Shown here in pieces: positions 22,712-33,580 of a stretch of DNA of 64,000 nucleotides; the stretch's first letter is position 1; each line of letters begins with the position of its first letter. The stretch covers positions 372,001-436,000 of the forward strand of contig VJWN01000003.1 of the NCBI GenBank assembly GCA_007644065.1. The letters are read 5' to 3'. Source of the DNA: Margaritispora aquatica. Lineage: Eukaryota; Ascomycota; Leotiomycetes; Helotiales; Discinellaceae. The translations under genes and the position numbers were made by a program. The notes beneath the pieces were generated by a model. The model did not search any database. It saw only the letters and a program-made list of their open reading frames with translations, and was not told the origin of the DNA.

Positions 22712-23477
22712 TGGTGACTCGTCGGTGAAGTGAAGCGGCTGTGGGAAGACGCACGGGAAGGTAGTGAACAGTAGGTAGTTTTGACGCTGTCAATCTTTCA
22801 ATTTTTCTCTCAGGCGAATGTATTAAATTATATTGAGCTGGATCGCTGCCTAGATAGATCAGTATTTTCAAGCCATGCTCCAAACATGCTCCATACTGCA
22901 TGCGTTCGATCCTCCTTCAGCCTTATCAGTTAATTGAACCAATCCAATAAGCCGTAGCCACGTCTCAAGCCATCGCTAACTGATCGAGGTGCTTTCCGAT
23001 CCCGATCCTGAACAGAAGTTAAGTTCGATTTTTACTGGAAAACTCAAAGTATGTGTAATGATTTCAACCTTCGCACCGTCTCTGAATCTTTCCCTTGATT
23101 CCATTGGCGGCCACAATTTCTTGGCATGTGATTTGCGATGATATAGTAGGTATTGAATATTCCTAGAAACATTGGAAGAGCGGGCTCCCTAAAGTCCTCA
23201 GAAGCACGTCTCTATCTCTGTACTTTAATTTATACACAAATTCTTGCTAATAGCGTGCGTCACTAGCGATATTTGTTTGTTGTACTTTTGTATATGAGAG
23301 GGGCAGTGATGGCACTGTTTGTATATGGAGATACAAGCGACGTGCAGATATAACTAGCATCTGGGTGGCTGCTAATCCTAGGAGTACGGCTATTGCACTA
23401 AAATTGTTAGGTTTTATGCTTGCTAGAATGTTTTCAGGTCTAGAATCAGTGTCAATATGGGTAGAGCTAGTCCAAAA
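22712..23477. other. intergenic; promoter of HET gene
   Basis: Contains the leader of the HET gene and no supported gene. A stretch at 22960-23030 has a faint resemblance to the 5' half of a 5S rRNA but is too diverged to call. Confidence 0.4.
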
Positions 23478-23503
23478 CCCTACGGAAGTAGGTTCGTTAT
23501 AAT
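23478..23503 (+). repeat. left terminal inverted repeat of MITE
   Basis: Starts CCCTACGGAAGTAGG. It is the inverted copy of the right end, with two differences in 26 positions. Confidence 0.75.
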
Positions 23504-24056
23504 TAATAGTAAAAAGTATATCTCACTATACTTTTTGTAACGGCTTCGTTATAGAGATCTATATATATATATATATATATATTATATCTGGATCCCTTAT
23601 ATTATATCAAATAGGCCGTGCCCGGGTATCTTACTACTCTCTTATCGTAAATACTTTATTCCTCCTATTCCCCTTATTCTTCATTCCCTTTATTCTTTTT
23701 CCTCATTCTCCTTCCTTACTTTCTTGCGTCTCTTAAAAGGTAGTAGATCCAAAGGTCGGTGGCAGATCCACAAATAGGTAGTAGATCTAGTAGATCCAAA
23801 GATAGATTAGTAGCAGATCTAAAGGTATGTCCCTAATAGATCTAGTAGATAGATTTATAAAAGTAGTAGATTAAGATATAGCTTTTTCGTTGTTTTTAAT
23901 AGTGATACCGTTGTAAAATATAACGAGGGAATATAACGAAGTCCAGAAAATAGCCATAAAAAGTCTAATTTCGCTATAACTAATAGTAAGCACCGTTATA
24001 TATCTTTAAAATTCCCGTTATTTTTTATAACGATCATAATAGTGATATTTCCATAT

Positions 24057-24082
24057 ATCATAACGAACCTGCTTCCGTAGGG
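24057..24082 (-). repeat. right terminal inverted repeat of MITE
   Basis: On the minus strand it starts CCCTACGGAAGCAGG and mirrors the left end. Confidence 0.75.
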
Positions 24083-24654
24083 AAAGCCTTGACGCCTAAC
24101 GTTTGAAATGCCAATCGAACGTTTAAGGCCCTTGGCTTTCAAATCCTCCATCTGTGCCCATGCTGTTGAAATCTCTTCGGGGCTCGTATATTTGAATGGT
24201 GTCTGGATCAGATATAAGTCCACGTACTCGACCTGGAGGGTCTTCAGGCTTACATTCAACGATGCAGGGAGGTCATGAACAAGGTTTGTACATTTAGTGG
24301 TGACCCAAATATCGGATCATGAGATGCCTCTCTCTTTCTCTATCTTTTTGATAGCGACTCCTAACTCAGGCTCAGTATTGTGGTCTGCAAGTTTACATCA
24401 GTATGGGACTAGAATAATGATAACGGTAACATACTGTCTGCACAGTCGATGTGAGTAAAGCCAAGACTCATCGCGGTTTTCATAATATCGATTAATGGGC
24501 GGCTCAGTATTGGATCACCTCGATGAGTCCATGGGATTCCTGTTCCAAAGGCAAGCTGTTGTACCAAAATGGTCAGATTGAGACGATCGCAGTCGAAAAG
24601 GGAAACCGTTCATACCCATGGAACTTTCCTTCCATCAATCATAATGCTAGGCAT
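24083..24654 (-). pseudogene. aldo-keto reductase, truncated and disabled
   Basis: The start MPSIMIDGRKVPW (ATG at 24654) is followed by phased exons reading LAFGTGIPW, MSLGFTHIDCAD, HNTEPELGVAIKK and KERGIS. Then an in-frame TGA falls where related enzymes have a coding triplet. The frame continues as DIWVTTKC, VEYVDLYLIQTP, AQMEDLKAKGLKR and SIGISNV, and ends at the MITE. This is the aldo-keto reductase order (cofactor-using TIM barrel). Besides the stop and the missing C-terminal half, the catalytic Tyr position holds His (DNHNTE instead of a Y.TE pattern) and the catalytic His after DLYLI is Gln. The Asp of HIDCA and the Lys of TTKC remain. The sequence left of the MITE does not read as the missing remainder. 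Confidence 0.78.
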
Positions 24655-25168
24655 CGTCGACGCAATTTTGCTGCCCCTGTTGTCACGAACTTGGTATTCT
24701 TTTGTGAGAAGATCAAGCTAGGATCTTGGACCGAGATAAATAGATGGAAAGATCACGAAGATGATGAAGAATAATAATCGAGTATTGAAAACCATGAATC
24801 TTATCAGAATAGCTCGGGCCCAGGTATTAAGGTGAACACGTTAGGCAGGCACAGCTGTAGAGGCCGCTGACAGGCTGAGACTTCAGAATTCATTTCACAT
24901 ATGCGTGCGGGACAGAATTTCAGGTTACAGGCTAAGGCTAATGTTAATGACTAGATAGCACTTCCAGATACCTACCTCTATGCAGCTTCAATTGACACCA
25001 CATCAAATTACCAAAGGTTTTCTTATCTATTTATTCTTTTTTTGAACCCACCATAGACAATTTGACACTTATAGACAAACAGTGTCAAACACACACACTT
25101 CGTGCTTCGTGTAAGATTACACACACGATCCTATCCGAAGCCCAAATGTATTAACAGGCCTAACCTTC
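24655..25168. other. intergenic, no gene seen
   Basis: Former promoter side of the broken aldo-keto reductase and an AT-rich stretch. Nothing else is supported. Confidence 0.4.
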
Positions 25169-25453
25169 CTACAGGATTTGCCTCCCTATAAATCTGAAGA
25201 GCCATATTACTTTGTTGAGCGTCAGCCAGGAGTCCCCAAGTCCAAGACCAGTAACTGCCAGTAGGAGAGACGGGACAATATTGAAGTAATAGATGTTTGT
25301 GGGATTCAGAACAAGTTCACTTTGGCGGATAATGGCTGGGAGTATCTGAACCACAAAACCTTTGCCTCTCTCAACTATGATGAGTACATGGGCAATGACT
25401 ATGGCCAGAGCACTGTTGACAAATGTTTGCATGAGTGCGTTGACATTTCTCAA
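25169..25453 (-). pseudogene. possible fragment of a membrane-protein gene
   Basis: A frame of about 94 residues without a clear ATG of its own reads ALMQTFVNSALAIVIAHVLI, then RQSELVLNPTNIYYFNIVPS and LLLAVTGLGLGDSWLTLNKV. It has two to three hydrophobic spans and a codon-like composition. Further upstream on the same strand (about 25830-25690) a frame reads MPQVREVYTVVVHRHLVIPK before stopping, perhaps an earlier exon. No convincing full gene could be assembled, so this is either a remnant or a gene with unread introns. The family was not recognised. Confidence 0.3.
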
Positions 25454-26458
25454 GTTTCAAAGGTCATCTGTTTCATATGCTAACACCGCTTCAAGGTAAC
25501 GCTCAATCATCAAGACATCTAACCATCCCGTTAAATAGAGTCACGTACATTCCTTGCGCCCTCAATTCCCAATACGAGTCATCGCTGGATCGTCCAGTTG
25601 CAAGATTGGATGTCACATATGCGTTAAGCGAATTATTTCTTTCACCACAAACTTTGAGTGTCAGTTCATCAATTTCATAGCGTCCCAGATCTCATTGGAG
25701 ACGAGCCTCTTCGAAGATCATATGGAGCACTCGCTGCAAAATCTTTGGTATAACAAGGTGTCGATGGACGACCACAGTGTATACCTCTCGGACCTGTGGC
25801 ATTTCTGAAAACAATTCGAAGCGACACCCGATCGGCTGATTCTAAATCCACGAACTTATTCAGGAAACTCATGATTCACTTCTCAGGAACTATGAGAATT
25901 TGTTAGGACGCTCCCATGAGCTAACCGCCAGATGTCTCGAAGGCGCGGTGGAGCTGATGCTATTTGTTGATGATTAAAGGTAAGCTGGAAATGAAATGAT
26001 GGTTATTTATGCATTTAGGCGGTGGAAGGCGTAGAAAAGTACTTGGTAGAACTGGGGCGGGAGAAGGTTAATGTTACTTGTATAACCTGGCTCGGTTTTT
26101 AATTTTGCTATTGGGTACCTTACGGAGTAGGTATACCTTACCTTGCAGGCGTGCTCGAAAGATCACGACCAAGTTCATCACGTGGGGAAATTCGTTAGAC
26201 TAAAGAAAGAATGCCGCCCTGATGCCGCCTCGATGCCGCCTTATTTTGGAGCTAGAACAAGCCAAGGCGACCAACAGTTCGCCTGGATCCTTCATAGGAG
26301 CCTTGGGACTTTGACTATAAATCGAGCTTCCCTCGCTCCCTAAGTTTTCCAAAACACATCAACATCTCCTTCCACTCTCGTCTTATACATAATACGAGTA
26401 CCAAGAAATCCCCCAACCATCTTCTGTTATTATTGGCCATTATTTTTATCACCACAAG
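25454..26458. other. intergenic; promoter of RT-like gene
   Basis: No supported gene apart from the short minus-strand frame described with the previous entry. A threefold GATGCCGCC-like repeat lies near 26212-26240. The last 150 bases are the pyrimidine-rich leader of the next gene. Confidence 0.4.
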
Positions 26459-29400
26459 ATGGCTTCCTCAGTTTTTTCATCAACACTTCAAGCACTTACT
26501 ACCACCAAGCTGACAGAATTGTCCAAGAAACGCAATATCTACGAAAACCAAAAGTCAAATGCAATCACTAAGGCCAACACCCAGGAAGACAGCCGTCAAC
26601 GTCTTGCTCTCCTGATTGAAGGTGTAAAAAAATGCTTTGCTGTTCGTGTTGCAGGCAAGAGAAGAGGCGACCGTCGAGGTGGTCCCAGCCAGATTGTTCG
26701 TGGAAGTACCAAAGATCCAGGTCTCGAAGTTCTTCTTAAGAATATCGAACGCTTTTTAGACCAATCTCGATATGACCCCTCCATTTCGCCAAGCCTTGTG
26801 CTTGAATGGGAAAAATCACTCCTCAAAAAGCTGGATACACAATCACTGAAGTACCAGTACGCCACTCTTTATGGCGAGCTAGTGACAGAATGGCTGCGTG
26901 CTGAAAAATCAGCTGCAGCTGAGATTGATCCGAGCTCGTCTGAAGGATTTGAAAAAATCAACAGTGCCGAGAAGGACGAGGCGAAGACCAACTGGGAGAA
27001 GTTGGTATTTGAGGCTCATGAGACTGATCCAATGGCCATTTCTGAATATCTTCTCGCCCTCTTCGGGGAACACAGTTCCAATAAGCAACCTTTCAAAGGT
27101 CTTCAAGCACTATGGAGAAGTGTGAAGACTTTCGAAGCATCGATGTCTGCTTCTGATCAATTCAATGAGCACGTTCTGCGTTGGACCATCAATGGCTTGC
27201 TCGCAACTGGACTTCTTTCGGATGAGAAGAGGGCAGTGTTGAAGGACTTCCTGGCCAGCCCGGTGATCTTGACGGAAGTTGCTGATGTACTCAACATGAG
27301 AATTTCTTCAATAGCAACATGGGAATGGGATGAAGAAATCTCAATTGAACAAAGACGACATGTAACAGGATCTTACCACAGTAAGTGCTTTATTCTACTT
27401 CAGGTGCAATGCTAACATACTCAGTTTATATTGACGAGGAGCTTCTCCAAGCAATCTTCCTCCAATACATCGGAGTCAAATGGTCCGTTTTCTTCAAGGA
27501 AGCATTCACCAACTTCTCCAATTTCGAAGGTGCTTGGACATCTCTCCGTCCAAACATCAGTAAGCATGAGTTGAGTCGAAGAGATTTCTTTCTTGGCCAG
27601 CAGCAAAAAAAGCAAAGTGTTCAAAGCAAACGTCAAGGATTATGGAAGTCTTACTTCTTCATGTCACAGCTCCCGGACTCGCCTTATCAGGAGTCCTCTA
27701 CAGTTGATGGCGAGGAGGAGGTCGATTATGACAACAGACCACGGAAGCGATCTAAACAGACAGCAGCAGTTCCGCAAATGCAACAATCACAACAAATGCA
27801 AATGCAAATGATGCAGCAGCAACAACAACAAGCTATGATGATGCAGCAAATGCCACAGCAACAAATGTCGCGCATGGCTGTCCAAGCACCAATGCAGCAG
27901 GCAGCCCCTCAATTTTCGGCGCATGCGGTTCCTCGTCATGGCGCCGGCTCTCCGTACACAGCATCAATTCTCAAGTCCCATTATGATGAAGAGTATGATC
28001 TTCCGCCAGCTTACACGAAACCGAAATCCAGTATGGAAACCAAGCAATTCCTGCTTCATCTCTTATCAACCGAGCTACTTCTCAACACAAGACTACATGG
28101 TGAATTCACCATCACCCGCTCGGAATTCAAATCCTGGTTCCCATCTTTGCCTCACTCGACCATCTTGTCTGTCCTCTCATTTTTTGGTCTTTCCAAAAAG
28201 TGGCAAGGATTCTTCCGCAAGTTCCTCTCTGCTCCGCTCAAGTTCCCAGACGATCTAGAGTCAAGAGAGCGTAAGCGAGGCGTGCCGGGGGCACATGCTC
28301 TATCTGCCATGTGTGGCGAGGTGTTACTATTCTGCCTCGACTATTCTGTCAACCAAGCTACTAATGGAGCCCAATTGTATCGCATGCACGATGACTTTTG
28401 GCTCTGGAGCAAGAATCACGAGACTGTAGTCAAGGGATGGGAAGCCATCACCAGCTTTTCAGAAGTCATGGGCGTGACGCTCAACACAGGCAAGACGGGC
28501 ACAGTTCGCATAATCAACAATTTTGCCGAGTCCCAAAACCTCGACCCATCACTCCTATCCAACAAAACTTCCACCACTTCCATTCCTCGCCAACCCGCCC
28601 CAATATCGCCCAAACTCCCGCAAGGCGAGATCCGGTGGGGTTTTCTCTCCATGGATCCCGTGACAGGCAAGTTCATCATCGACCAGGAAATGGTAGACAC
28701 ACATATCCACTCCCTACAAACACAACTCGCCGACAAATCAGCCTCGATCTTCGGCTGGATCCAAGTATGGAACACGTACGCCGGGACATTCTTCAAGACC
28801 AACTTCGGCAAGCCCGCCAACTGCTACGGCAGAGAACACGTCGACATGCTCCTCGACACCATGAAGCGGATCCAGACCAAGATCTTCGGCGACTCGAACG
28901 TGGTACAGCATCTCAAGAATGAGATCTCCAAGCGCTTCAACGTGCACGGCATCCCGGATGGGTACTTATACTTCCCTACCCACCTGGGCGGTCTCGAGCT
29001 GCAGAACCCGTTCATAGGCCTGCTTCAGGTGCGCAATTCAGTATGGGAGAGCCCTGCTTCCGCACTCGATGACTTCCTCGAAGCAGAGCAGGAAGCGTAC
29101 CGGAAGGCCAAGATAGCGTGGGAGAGCGGGAAGATCCGGCGCTCGAATTCGCCGTCGCCGGTTCCGATCAACTCGTCGACTTTCTTCTCCTTTGAGGAGT
29201 ACAGCAAGCATCGCGAGGAGTTCCATGATTCCTCTGAGGGGAGCTTGTTGGGTGTGTTTGAGGAGCTGTTGCAGCAACCGGAGAAAGAGGATGTCGATGC
29301 TGAGATTGAGGGCGGTGCAGGGAACGGGCTGGCCTGGCAGAACTTGAAGGATGCCGGGATGAATGACGGGGAGAAGATGTGGATTGCTATGGTTCATGGA

Positions 29401-29508
29401 CGGGAGATGGTGGAGATATTTGGGGGGCTGGAGGTTGTTGACAAAGGGCTGTTGCCTATGGGAATGGTGGGATTGTTTAGGAGTGGAAGAGTGAAGTGGC
29501 AGGGTTAA
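26459..29508 (+). CDS. reverse-transcriptase-like host protein (domesticated RT family)
   Basis: Exons 26459-27380 and 27425-29508 join in phase to give 1001 residues. The N-terminal 400 residues are helical and unique to the family. Residues about 424-467 are a Gln/Met-rich stretch after a basic RPRKRSK cluster (possible nuclear signal). The RT-like core follows: motif A-like SEFKSWFPSLPHSTI at about 539-553, motif B-like RGVPGAHALSAM at about 591-602, motif C YRMHDDFW at about 625-632, and motif D-like GVTLNTGKTG near 656-665. The motif C aspartates are kept, but the motif A metal-binding Asp position appears to be Glu or is absent. The RT order resembles the group II intron/telomerase side rather than LTR elements. 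No integrase, RNase H, gag-like part or flanking repeats are seen. It fits the fungal single-gene reverse transcriptase domain-containing family. Activity is unknown. Confidence 0.82.
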
Positions 29509-31822
29509 TGGTGCTGATATTGAATCGAGTGCGGAGTTGGGATTATAAAGGAGTTAGACTTGCTTTGGTCTAAGGGAAATAATGCGGTATAATGGTGCTC
29601 CGAATGGCGTCAAATGGTATCTGGTTGTAGCAAAAATGGCGGAGATTTGGTATGAAACGAATAATGAAAGGCATTTGAAATTTCTATGTTCGTCATAATG
29701 GACTTTGATGCAATATCGTATTTTCATCTGCTTCATGTGAAATAAAACTCATCAGCAGGAAGTACACTGTCCAACATGCCCCCAATATCTTGGACCGTGA
29801 TAAATCAGCTGCTACCATTGTGTCAAACTAAGACTGACTATGTCGAACTATTCGAAATATCAGAACTCTCTATGAATCAAGAGAGCCAGTGGCTCGTGTC
29901 CACTGTTGAGTGTGACTCGACTAGTCTATACGTGATAGTGTCGTACACCCGTGTTCTATGAGTGAAGGCCAGTCACGCTCTTTTCGACAGAAGATTTCCT
30001 AAAAGGCCGTTCGGTCCTGTCCGAAATTCACAAGACTGAACGCCTGGTGCCCAAACCGAACTCCAACACCAATCTCATTCCGATATCATCATTGTAAGTC
30101 GCATGTCGGCCGGACAACAACATCATTCATGGTAGTCACTCATACCGTAGGCTTGGCTAGGCGAGTGAGCTCTAAAGATTGAAGCTATATAGATATATAG
30201 TCAAGCACCAGGAGGTAGATTATTCGACTCGAATCCGATCCTGATGAGTGACATGAGACCAATCTATGTGAGCGAGTTAGCATTTGAGAAGTTTATTTCG
30301 TGTAACTCAAGAAGCAAGAACAAGTCGACTTCTTGAGAGCATGTTGGAATCCGTACCAAGAATAGCACGCCTAAAATGACAGCGACAATGATGCCAAAAA
30401 CTGGCATTGAGTTCATCGTGGCGGGGTTCTTTCGATCTTGAGCTTGTTGCTGAAGTAATCTAGAGGGAGGAGACGAATGATGTGTTACAGACTGATGATG
30501 TGTATAGCTTGCTGCAAGTAGGTTTGAGGATATGTGCTGCAATCGATGTGATGGGTTGTTTGAGTAAGGATTGTTGCTTGCATGAAATTGAAACGAATGA
30601 GCGGAGAGTAACTGCAAAACGAAGGTAAAAAATGCAAGACACTTAGATCTGATCTTTGGTGGAGTGAACGACTTATGTACTCAAAATCAGCATGTAAGAT
30701 CTTACAGCCATGACATGACGGCCACTTCGGATCTGCCGCAGCATCCGGGGACGCACCACATGTCTCCTTGGTATCCTTGGTGTATGCAAGGTCTGGGATT
30801 TGATAATGCGAACTCCATGTGCTGCGGTACGATGCCAGGAATGTTGCCAAGAATGAACCAATTGCATTTTGTAAGACCTACAATCGTTGATCTTTGCAGA
30901 CGGTGGTTCAACATCCAAATACGATGATGAGAAAACTGGAGAAGAAATCGGGCTACAACATGCTGCCCGCATCAGGAATCCGAGCATCAAGACCGAAAAT
31001 GCGAGCCAATCGTAGCCGGAGTGTACCTGAGAAGCTTAAAAGACCAGGATGTTTTGTGGGAATGGATGTGTTATTTTAGAATAAGGTTTTGGAGTTGTCG
31101 TTTGTCTGAACTTTAATAGCAGGCTGGATGTTTCTTTCTCTCTAGGAACGCCTTGCGGATAGATAAAAGGCTTGCTGTAATCAATTTGATCGTACAAATT
31201 CTTTAGCTCGCTTCGGATGTTTATCAGAGGTGATGTTGCTTCTAAACTCGAGGTGCCGGTAAGAAAATATAGTAAATAGAGAGCAGTGCGCTATCGCAAC
31301 AGACAAAAAATGTATTGGTCGAGTTGCAGCTTGAAAGAGAGAAATGCTTGGACGTTCCAGTTCGGTGTTTGGAGGGCGTGGTCGCCTCCAGTATATGTTA
31401 TCCAGTTGTAGTTTCGATTGTTGAACTTCCTACTCGAATCTTCTGAACCCTTTTTGACGAGCAATGTTGATGAGAGATACTAGCCCAATCTATCGCATAT
31501 CCGTCAGCAAATTGTTGCATCCAATACTGCAAGAACTAGCATCCAATGGCAAACATAGAGGATATCGACAGTCCGGGACAACATACAAGGAAGATTACAG
31601 CACAAAGACATCCAAGAACAATACCAAGTGTATAGTCCATTTTTCCCAGTTAGATGATGAAGCAGAAATCAAATTGAGGTTGTTCTTGTAAACACTGTAC
31701 TTGCAATAACTTCAAGTAAAATGACTTTGGAAAGCAGACAAACCCGAGAGCAATGCAAGCAGCACAACGCAGAGTACAAATACAACAAAATACCCTCAAA
31801 CTTCCCTGATCATGCACACTGC
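29509..31822. other. intergenic, no firm gene
   Basis: Contains the 3' end of the RT-like gene and several short frames. On the minus strand, 30990-30690 has a hydrophobic stretch (LMLGFLMRAACC) followed in another phase by a Cys-rich piece (MWCVPGCCGRSEV). This could be a small secreted protein, but no start and intron set closes. Confidence 0.35.
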
Positions 31823-32180
31823 TTAATCACTCTCTGTACCCATTGGGATACGAGAGACGGCAAATCTGACTTCAAATGCCTGACTTGAATGAGTCTTGAT
31901 AGGTACGGTTACAACCTTCCACACGAATCCCTCTTCATAAGAGCGAGTGAAGGCCCTATATGGTATACTTATGCCCTGCCTTGCAGATATGATACCTAGC
32001 ATCAACAATACCATCGCCTCTGAATGTGGGTGAAAATACGAAGTGACAGTTCAATTTTGGGATGGAAAGCAGGGGAGAACACGAGCTTGTCTGGATGCCA
32101 AGCTTGAGCCCCAAGCGAATCGCATCGACCACGGACAGCTTCATCCTCTCTTGTTGATAACAACCACAGGATACACTCAT
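31823..32180 (-). CDS. small protein of unknown function
   Basis: ATG at 32180 opens MSVSCGCYQQERMKLSVVDA. The first exon runs to 31996 and ends GDGIVDA. A 40-nt intron with GTATCA/ATATAG borders closes in phase, and the second exon reads AFTRSYEEGFVWKVVTVPIK and ends RFAVSRIPMGTESD, giving 105 residues. No signal peptide or known domain was recognised. The charged, aromatic second exon looks like real coding sequence. The intron is short even for fungi and the start is not certain, so the gene could be the end of a longer one. Confidence 0.4.
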
Positions 32181-32416
32181 TCGACGTTACAGCATCTGAA
32201 TCAGATGTGAATCTAGAGGAGGCCCTCCATTATGCAGGTTCACAAGGCGACGCCGATGACTCGGAAGCTTCGTCCTCCCACATGGCGTCAGCCACATGGC
32301 CTTGCTGACCCCTCGCCGGGTAGCTGAAAGAGCAACTAAAAGGATACAAATAGTGTACGTCTCTCGCAGATTTGCAAGTCCATACTCGCTACCAACAGCT
32401 CTTTCACATTGCAGTG

Positions 32417-33580
32417 ATGAAGGCCTACACAGCGTCCGACGAGGAGGAGCTCGAGCTCCGCAATGACCGCCTCGATCGCGCGATTCTCCAGTTCAACAAC
32501 CTAACGATGGACGACCTCTGCAAATTATCTGTGAAGGATAAAGAGAGGCTATACTTTGACGAGCTCGATCGGCAGCAACAGGATGAATACTGGGGGAGAT
32601 TTCGGGAGGACCTTCTCAATCGACGACGACTCATTGATGATGGCTTCCAGTACTTCGGCCAGCTTCCAAATGAACTGCGAATGCAGATCTGGAAGCATGC
32701 AATGGAAGAAGAGATACAGCCACGCACGCACATAATTACGAAGAAGGATGGGCGTTACATATCCAATCAAGGGATCTCACCGTTGCTCAATGTATGCTCC
32801 GAGTCGCGGATTGCATATATTGAATCGGGTGCGGAGGCAGCCTTTCAGACATACGTTCGCTTTGACACGGATATTATTTACATTCGACCGTTTCCGGACA
32901 GGAGTGGCTATGGACCTAGCTGGAATGCTCCCGATGGATCGATGATGCTCCATCATACTATATTTGAAGATGAGGCACCACTACTAGCTGCTGCCCGTGC
33001 AGAACGTGAAGCTCAAAGAGCAGCTTTTCTATTAGACAACCCCGAAGAAACTTATGAGTGGGATGAAGTACAGGATGTTGATGAAGGGATATTCTGGGGC
33101 TCCGCACAACACGATGCCTATCAGGCAGGAGCGGAAATAACATTCACGGCTTTCCTGGATGACATCTCTGCAAAGAAGATCAAGCGACTTGCAATGACGA
33201 TTAATCTATACCAGCAGATACCTATGCCGGACATCGCTCGGCTTAACTTCCTTGCAATGCGAAGAAAATTGAGTGCATGGGAAGAGACGCTTTTGGTCTT
33301 TGATGACATGCGGGAATCAAACGCAGCCTGGAGGGATGTTGATACTTCTCTCCGAGACAGCTGTACGGCAGACAAGATGCGTAAAAACCATAGCTTTTCC
33401 AGCGTCTTGCGACGCATAGAGTATTTTGCTCCACCAGATGAAAACAAGCATGAATTCGAACCAATGCGGTATCGATTTGTCTTCGTGGAGGGGGCTCCAA
33501 AGAACCCGCAAGTGCCGGCTAATGAACAAAAGATTGATTCGTTCATTCGAACGCTGAGAGATGCTGGGGTTAGAGGATAG
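32417..33580 (+). CDS. 2EXR-domain protein
   Basis: The first ATG of the frame, at 32417, opens MKAYTASDEEELELRNDRLD. A charged N-terminal helical region is followed by the 2EXR signature FGQLPNELRMQIWKHAM with QPRTHIITKK and LLNVCSESRIAYIE (about residues 80-150). An acidic linker and a C-terminal region with RLNFLAMRRKL and RYRFVFVEGAP follow. The single-exon protein has about 387 residues. 2EXR proteins are abundant in Leotiomycetes and Sordariomycetes, intracellular, with F-box-like LPxELRxxIW motifs but no demonstrated role. It is divergent from the small gene on its left, with about 240 bases between the two starts. Confidence 0.85.
   Translation: MKAYTASDEEELELRNDRLDRAILQFNNLTMDDLCKLSVKDKERLYFDELDRQQQDEYWGRFREDLLNRRRLIDDGFQYFGQLPNELRMQIWKHAMEEEIQPRTHIITKKDGRYISNQGISPLLNVCSESRIAYIESGAEAAFQTYVRFDTDIIYIRPFPDRSGYGPSWNAPDGSMMLHHTIFEDEAPLLAAARAEREAQRAAFLLDNPEETYEWDEVQDVDEGIFWGSAQHDAYQAGAEITFTAFLDDISAKKIKRLAMTINLYQQIPMPDIARLNFLAMRRKLSAWEETLLVFDDMRESNAAWRDVDTSLRDSCTADKMRKNHSFSSVLRRIEYFAPPDENKHEFEPMRYRFVFVEGAPKNPQVPANEQKIDSFIRTLRDAGVRG

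Larger units (their letters stand above)
23478..24082. mobile_element. MITE-like inverted-repeat element, 605 bp
   Basis: The two ends are inverted copies of each other. CCCTACGGAAG starts the left end, and CTTCCGTAGGG closes the right end. Reading inward, the match continues as (T/C)AGGTTCGTTAT(A/G)AT, giving about 26 bp with two mismatches. The interior is AT-rich, has no open frame of note, carries an (AT)n run near 23562-23588, several TAACGA-type subterminal motifs, and a cluster of short AGTAGATC(C)AAAGG-like tandem copies around 23745-23830. Size, terminal inverted repeats and lack of coding capacity fit a non-autonomous DNA transposon. No clear target-site duplication could be defined; both flanks carry AAA. 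The right end directly abuts a broken aldo-keto reductase frame. Confidence 0.75.

Noticed and set aside
22960..23030. Sequence resembling the 5' half of a 5S rRNA (GATCCCGATCC...AAGTTAAG)
   Set aside because: Spacing between conserved blocks differs by several bases and the 3' half (GTTGGGTGGGTGACC) is absent, unlike the intact 5S gene at 13989.
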